Origin: Puia dinghuensis
GTDB taxonomy: Bacteria > Bacteroidota > Bacteroidia > Chitinophagales > Chitinophagaceae
Assembly: GCA_026224995.1 (NCBI GenBank)
Contig: JAMFRX010000012.1
Span: forward strand, 1-7,107
Direction of reading: 5' to 3'
Length of the DNA stretch: 7,107 nt
Part shown: positions 5,736 through 7,107 of the stretch, one piece after another
Layout of the letters: the number at the start of each line of letters is the position of its first letter
Position numbering within the stretch: the first letter of the stretch is position 1
Notes under the pieces: generated by a model
The model's input: the letters and a program-made list of their open reading frames with translations, nothing else
Databases searched by the model: none
Told to the model about the DNA's origin: nothing
Position numbers and translations under genes: made by a program

Positions 5736-7107
5736 ATGGACACGGTAAGACCTATAAAATCGCCTGTTATCGATACTATTCTACGCTTTTCATTCATTAT
5801 CGGGATAGCATTACTGCCGGGGCTCTATGCCTCAGGTCAGGTGAAGTTTACTACCGTCGTGAGCAGCCAGGACTTAGGTAAGTCCGACTACATACAGGTG
5901 GAGTTCGTCGTAGAGAATGCCAAGCAGATAGATGATCTCACCCCACCCGACTTCCCCGGATTCCGCATCGTCCAGGGTCCCATTCAATCCAGCGGCATGA
6001 GCATCGTAAACGGGAATATGTCCCAGTATAAGGCCTTGTCCTTTGTGCTGGAGCCTACGAAGACGGGGAGCGCGACCATTGGCGGCGCCGTTGCCACGGT
6101 CGATGGGAAGCACATGCGCTCCAATACGGTCACCGTTAGCGTTCATCCCGGAGGTTCCGGTTCCGCCAATTCGAATGCGCCACCGGGTGGCGGCAACCCT
6201 TTTGGCGGCAATCCCTTTTTTCAGCCCTCCATGCCGGATCCTTTTGGCCCTGCGCCGGGTGAAGTCGACCGGGATTATGTGCTGAAACCCGGGGAGAACG
6301 TGAAGGACAAGATAAAGAAGAACCTTTTTGTAAAAGTCCAGGTGGACAAGAATACCTGTTATGTCGGCGAGCCGATCGTCTGCACCTATAAGCTATATAC
6401 ACGGCTGAGCTCCGAGTCGAGGGTCACCAAGCGGCCTTCGCTCAACGGGTTCAGCGTATACGATATGATAGACCCCAGCTCCGACGCCGTGTCCGTCGAA
6501 AAGCTGAATGGGAAAGCCTATACCGTACATGTGATCCGCAAGACCCAGCTGATCCCTTTGCAGGCGGGCACCATCGACCTCGATCCCGTAGAGGTGGAGA
6601 ATACCGTTCACTTTGTAAAAGGCACGGGACGGCAAGGGGCGGTTCATAGTGGCAACTCCATCCGCGACCTGCTGGACCAGATGGCCGACGAGAACAGCTT
6701 AGGCCCGGAAGTCGATGAAAACATCACCCTCGACACGAAACCGCTGGCTATCACGGTGAAGCCTTTACCGGAGGAGAACAAGCCGCTGGGCTATAATGGC
6801 GCCGTAGGGAATTTCTCGATAGAAGCTTCGCTGAACAATAAGAACATCGTAGCGGAAGAAGAGGCTACCCTGCATGTGGTGGTCAAGGGAAAAGGCAACC
6901 TTCCGATGATCTCCGCGCCTGTGGTCGACTGGCCTTCCAGCGTCCGGGCCTTCGACCCCACTGCGAAAGAAGATGTCAACAAAACGGTAGCTCCTATGAG
7001 TGGATCCAAGTCTTTCGATTATGTTTTCACCCCCCGTACACCGGGGCATTTTACCATACCCGCCATCAGCTTCCCGTATTTTGATCCAACATCCCAGTCG
7101 TATAAGA
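5736..7107 (+). CDS. batD: BatD family protein, 5' part (runs off right edge)
   Basis: The frame is open from ATG 5736 to the window end: 457 complete codons, no stop. The start is fixed by an in-frame TAA at 5730-5732 just upstream. Residues 1-34 look like a signal peptide (hydrophobic core about 18-32, cleavage near A-S-G before Q35), so the body lies in the periplasm. First beta domain, about 35-136: FPGFRIVQGPIQSSGMSIVNG is the family's hallmark segment, followed by L-x-P-T-K-T-G-S-A-T-I-G-G. A Gly/Pro/Phe/Asn-rich linker with NPFGG and DPFG elements spans about 137-180. Second beta domain from N196 (NLFVKVQVDKNTCYVGEPIV) to about 290; a third starts near K335. The C-terminal membrane segment expected for BatD lies beyond the edge. 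BatD belongs to the Bat (Bacteroides aerotolerance) group, usually beside batA/B/C/E and a MoxR ATPase. None of these lie upstream here. Its molecular role is not established. Confidence 0.93.
   Translation, partial: MDTVRPIKSPVIDTILRFSFIIGIALLPGLYASGQVKFTTVVSSQDLGKSDYIQVEFVVENAKQIDDLTPPDFPGFRIVQGPIQSSGMSIVNGNMSQYKALSFVLEPTKTGSATIGGAVATVDGKHMRSNTVTVSVHPGGSGSANSNAPPGGGNPFGGNPFFQPSMPDPFGPAPGEVDRDYVLKPGENVKDKIKKNLFVKVQVDKNTCYVGEPIVCTYKLYTRLSSESRVTKRPSLNGFSVYDMIDPSSDAVSVEKLNGKAYTVHVIRKTQLIPLQAGTIDLDPVEVENTVHFVKGTGRQGAVHSGNSIRDLLDQMADENSLGPEVDENITLDTKPLAITVKPLPEENKPLGYNGAVGNFSIEASLNNKNIVAEEEATLHVVVKGKGNLPMISAPVVDWPSSVRAFDPTAKEDVNKTVAPMSGSKSFDYVFTPRTPGHFTIPAISFPYFDPTSQSYK

Overview
The window looks like ordinary chromosomal DNA from a moderately GC-rich Bacteroidota bacterium, most likely of the Chitinophagaceae type. 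This rests on the protein styles (a BatD of the Bacteroidota type, a short membrane-anchored phosphatidylserine decarboxylase, a CPBP protease next to cdsA), the lack of Shine-Dalgarno sequences before the start codons, and several upstream matches to the Bacteroidota -7 promoter element TAnnTTTG. The family-level placement is inference. I see no rRNA, tRNA, CRISPR array, insertion sequence, phage gene or other clear mobile element.

Layout. Bases 1-248 (minus) hold the 5' part of a small retropepsin-like aspartic protease gene that runs off the left edge. Bases 327-1367 (minus) encode the tRNA-dihydrouridine synthase DusB. Reading rightwards on the plus strand is a compact cluster: a CPBP intramembrane metalloprotease (1454-2353), phosphatidate cytidylyltransferase cdsA (2365-3249) and phosphatidylserine decarboxylase psd (3282-3941). 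It is followed by a previously unlisted 57-residue secreted Lys/Gly-rich peptide (3999-4172). A 100-bp gap of unusual, protein-like, hairpin-containing sequence separates this from the convergent HAD nucleotidase gene yjjG (4273-4968, minus). An SDR oxidoreductase gene (4990-5691, plus) starts only 21 bp from the yjjG start and diverges from it. From 5736 to the right edge runs an unfinished batD gene, which does not show up as a closed ORF because its stop codon lies outside the window.

How the genes work together. CdsA makes CDP-diacylglycerol, and Psd converts phosphatidylserine to phosphatidylethanolamine, so two of the three steps to PE are side by side; the phosphatidylserine synthase between them is not in the window. 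The CPBP protease is probably co-transcribed with them, but its substrate cannot be read from sequence. DusB (tRNA modification), YjjG (nucleotide house-cleaning), the SDR and BatD (an aerotolerance-type envelope protein) are functionally separate.

I did not find a convincing new biological system. The points most worth a second look are the small secreted peptide, the block at 4173-4272, a probable internal promoter for psd, and a promoter that decides the dusB start.
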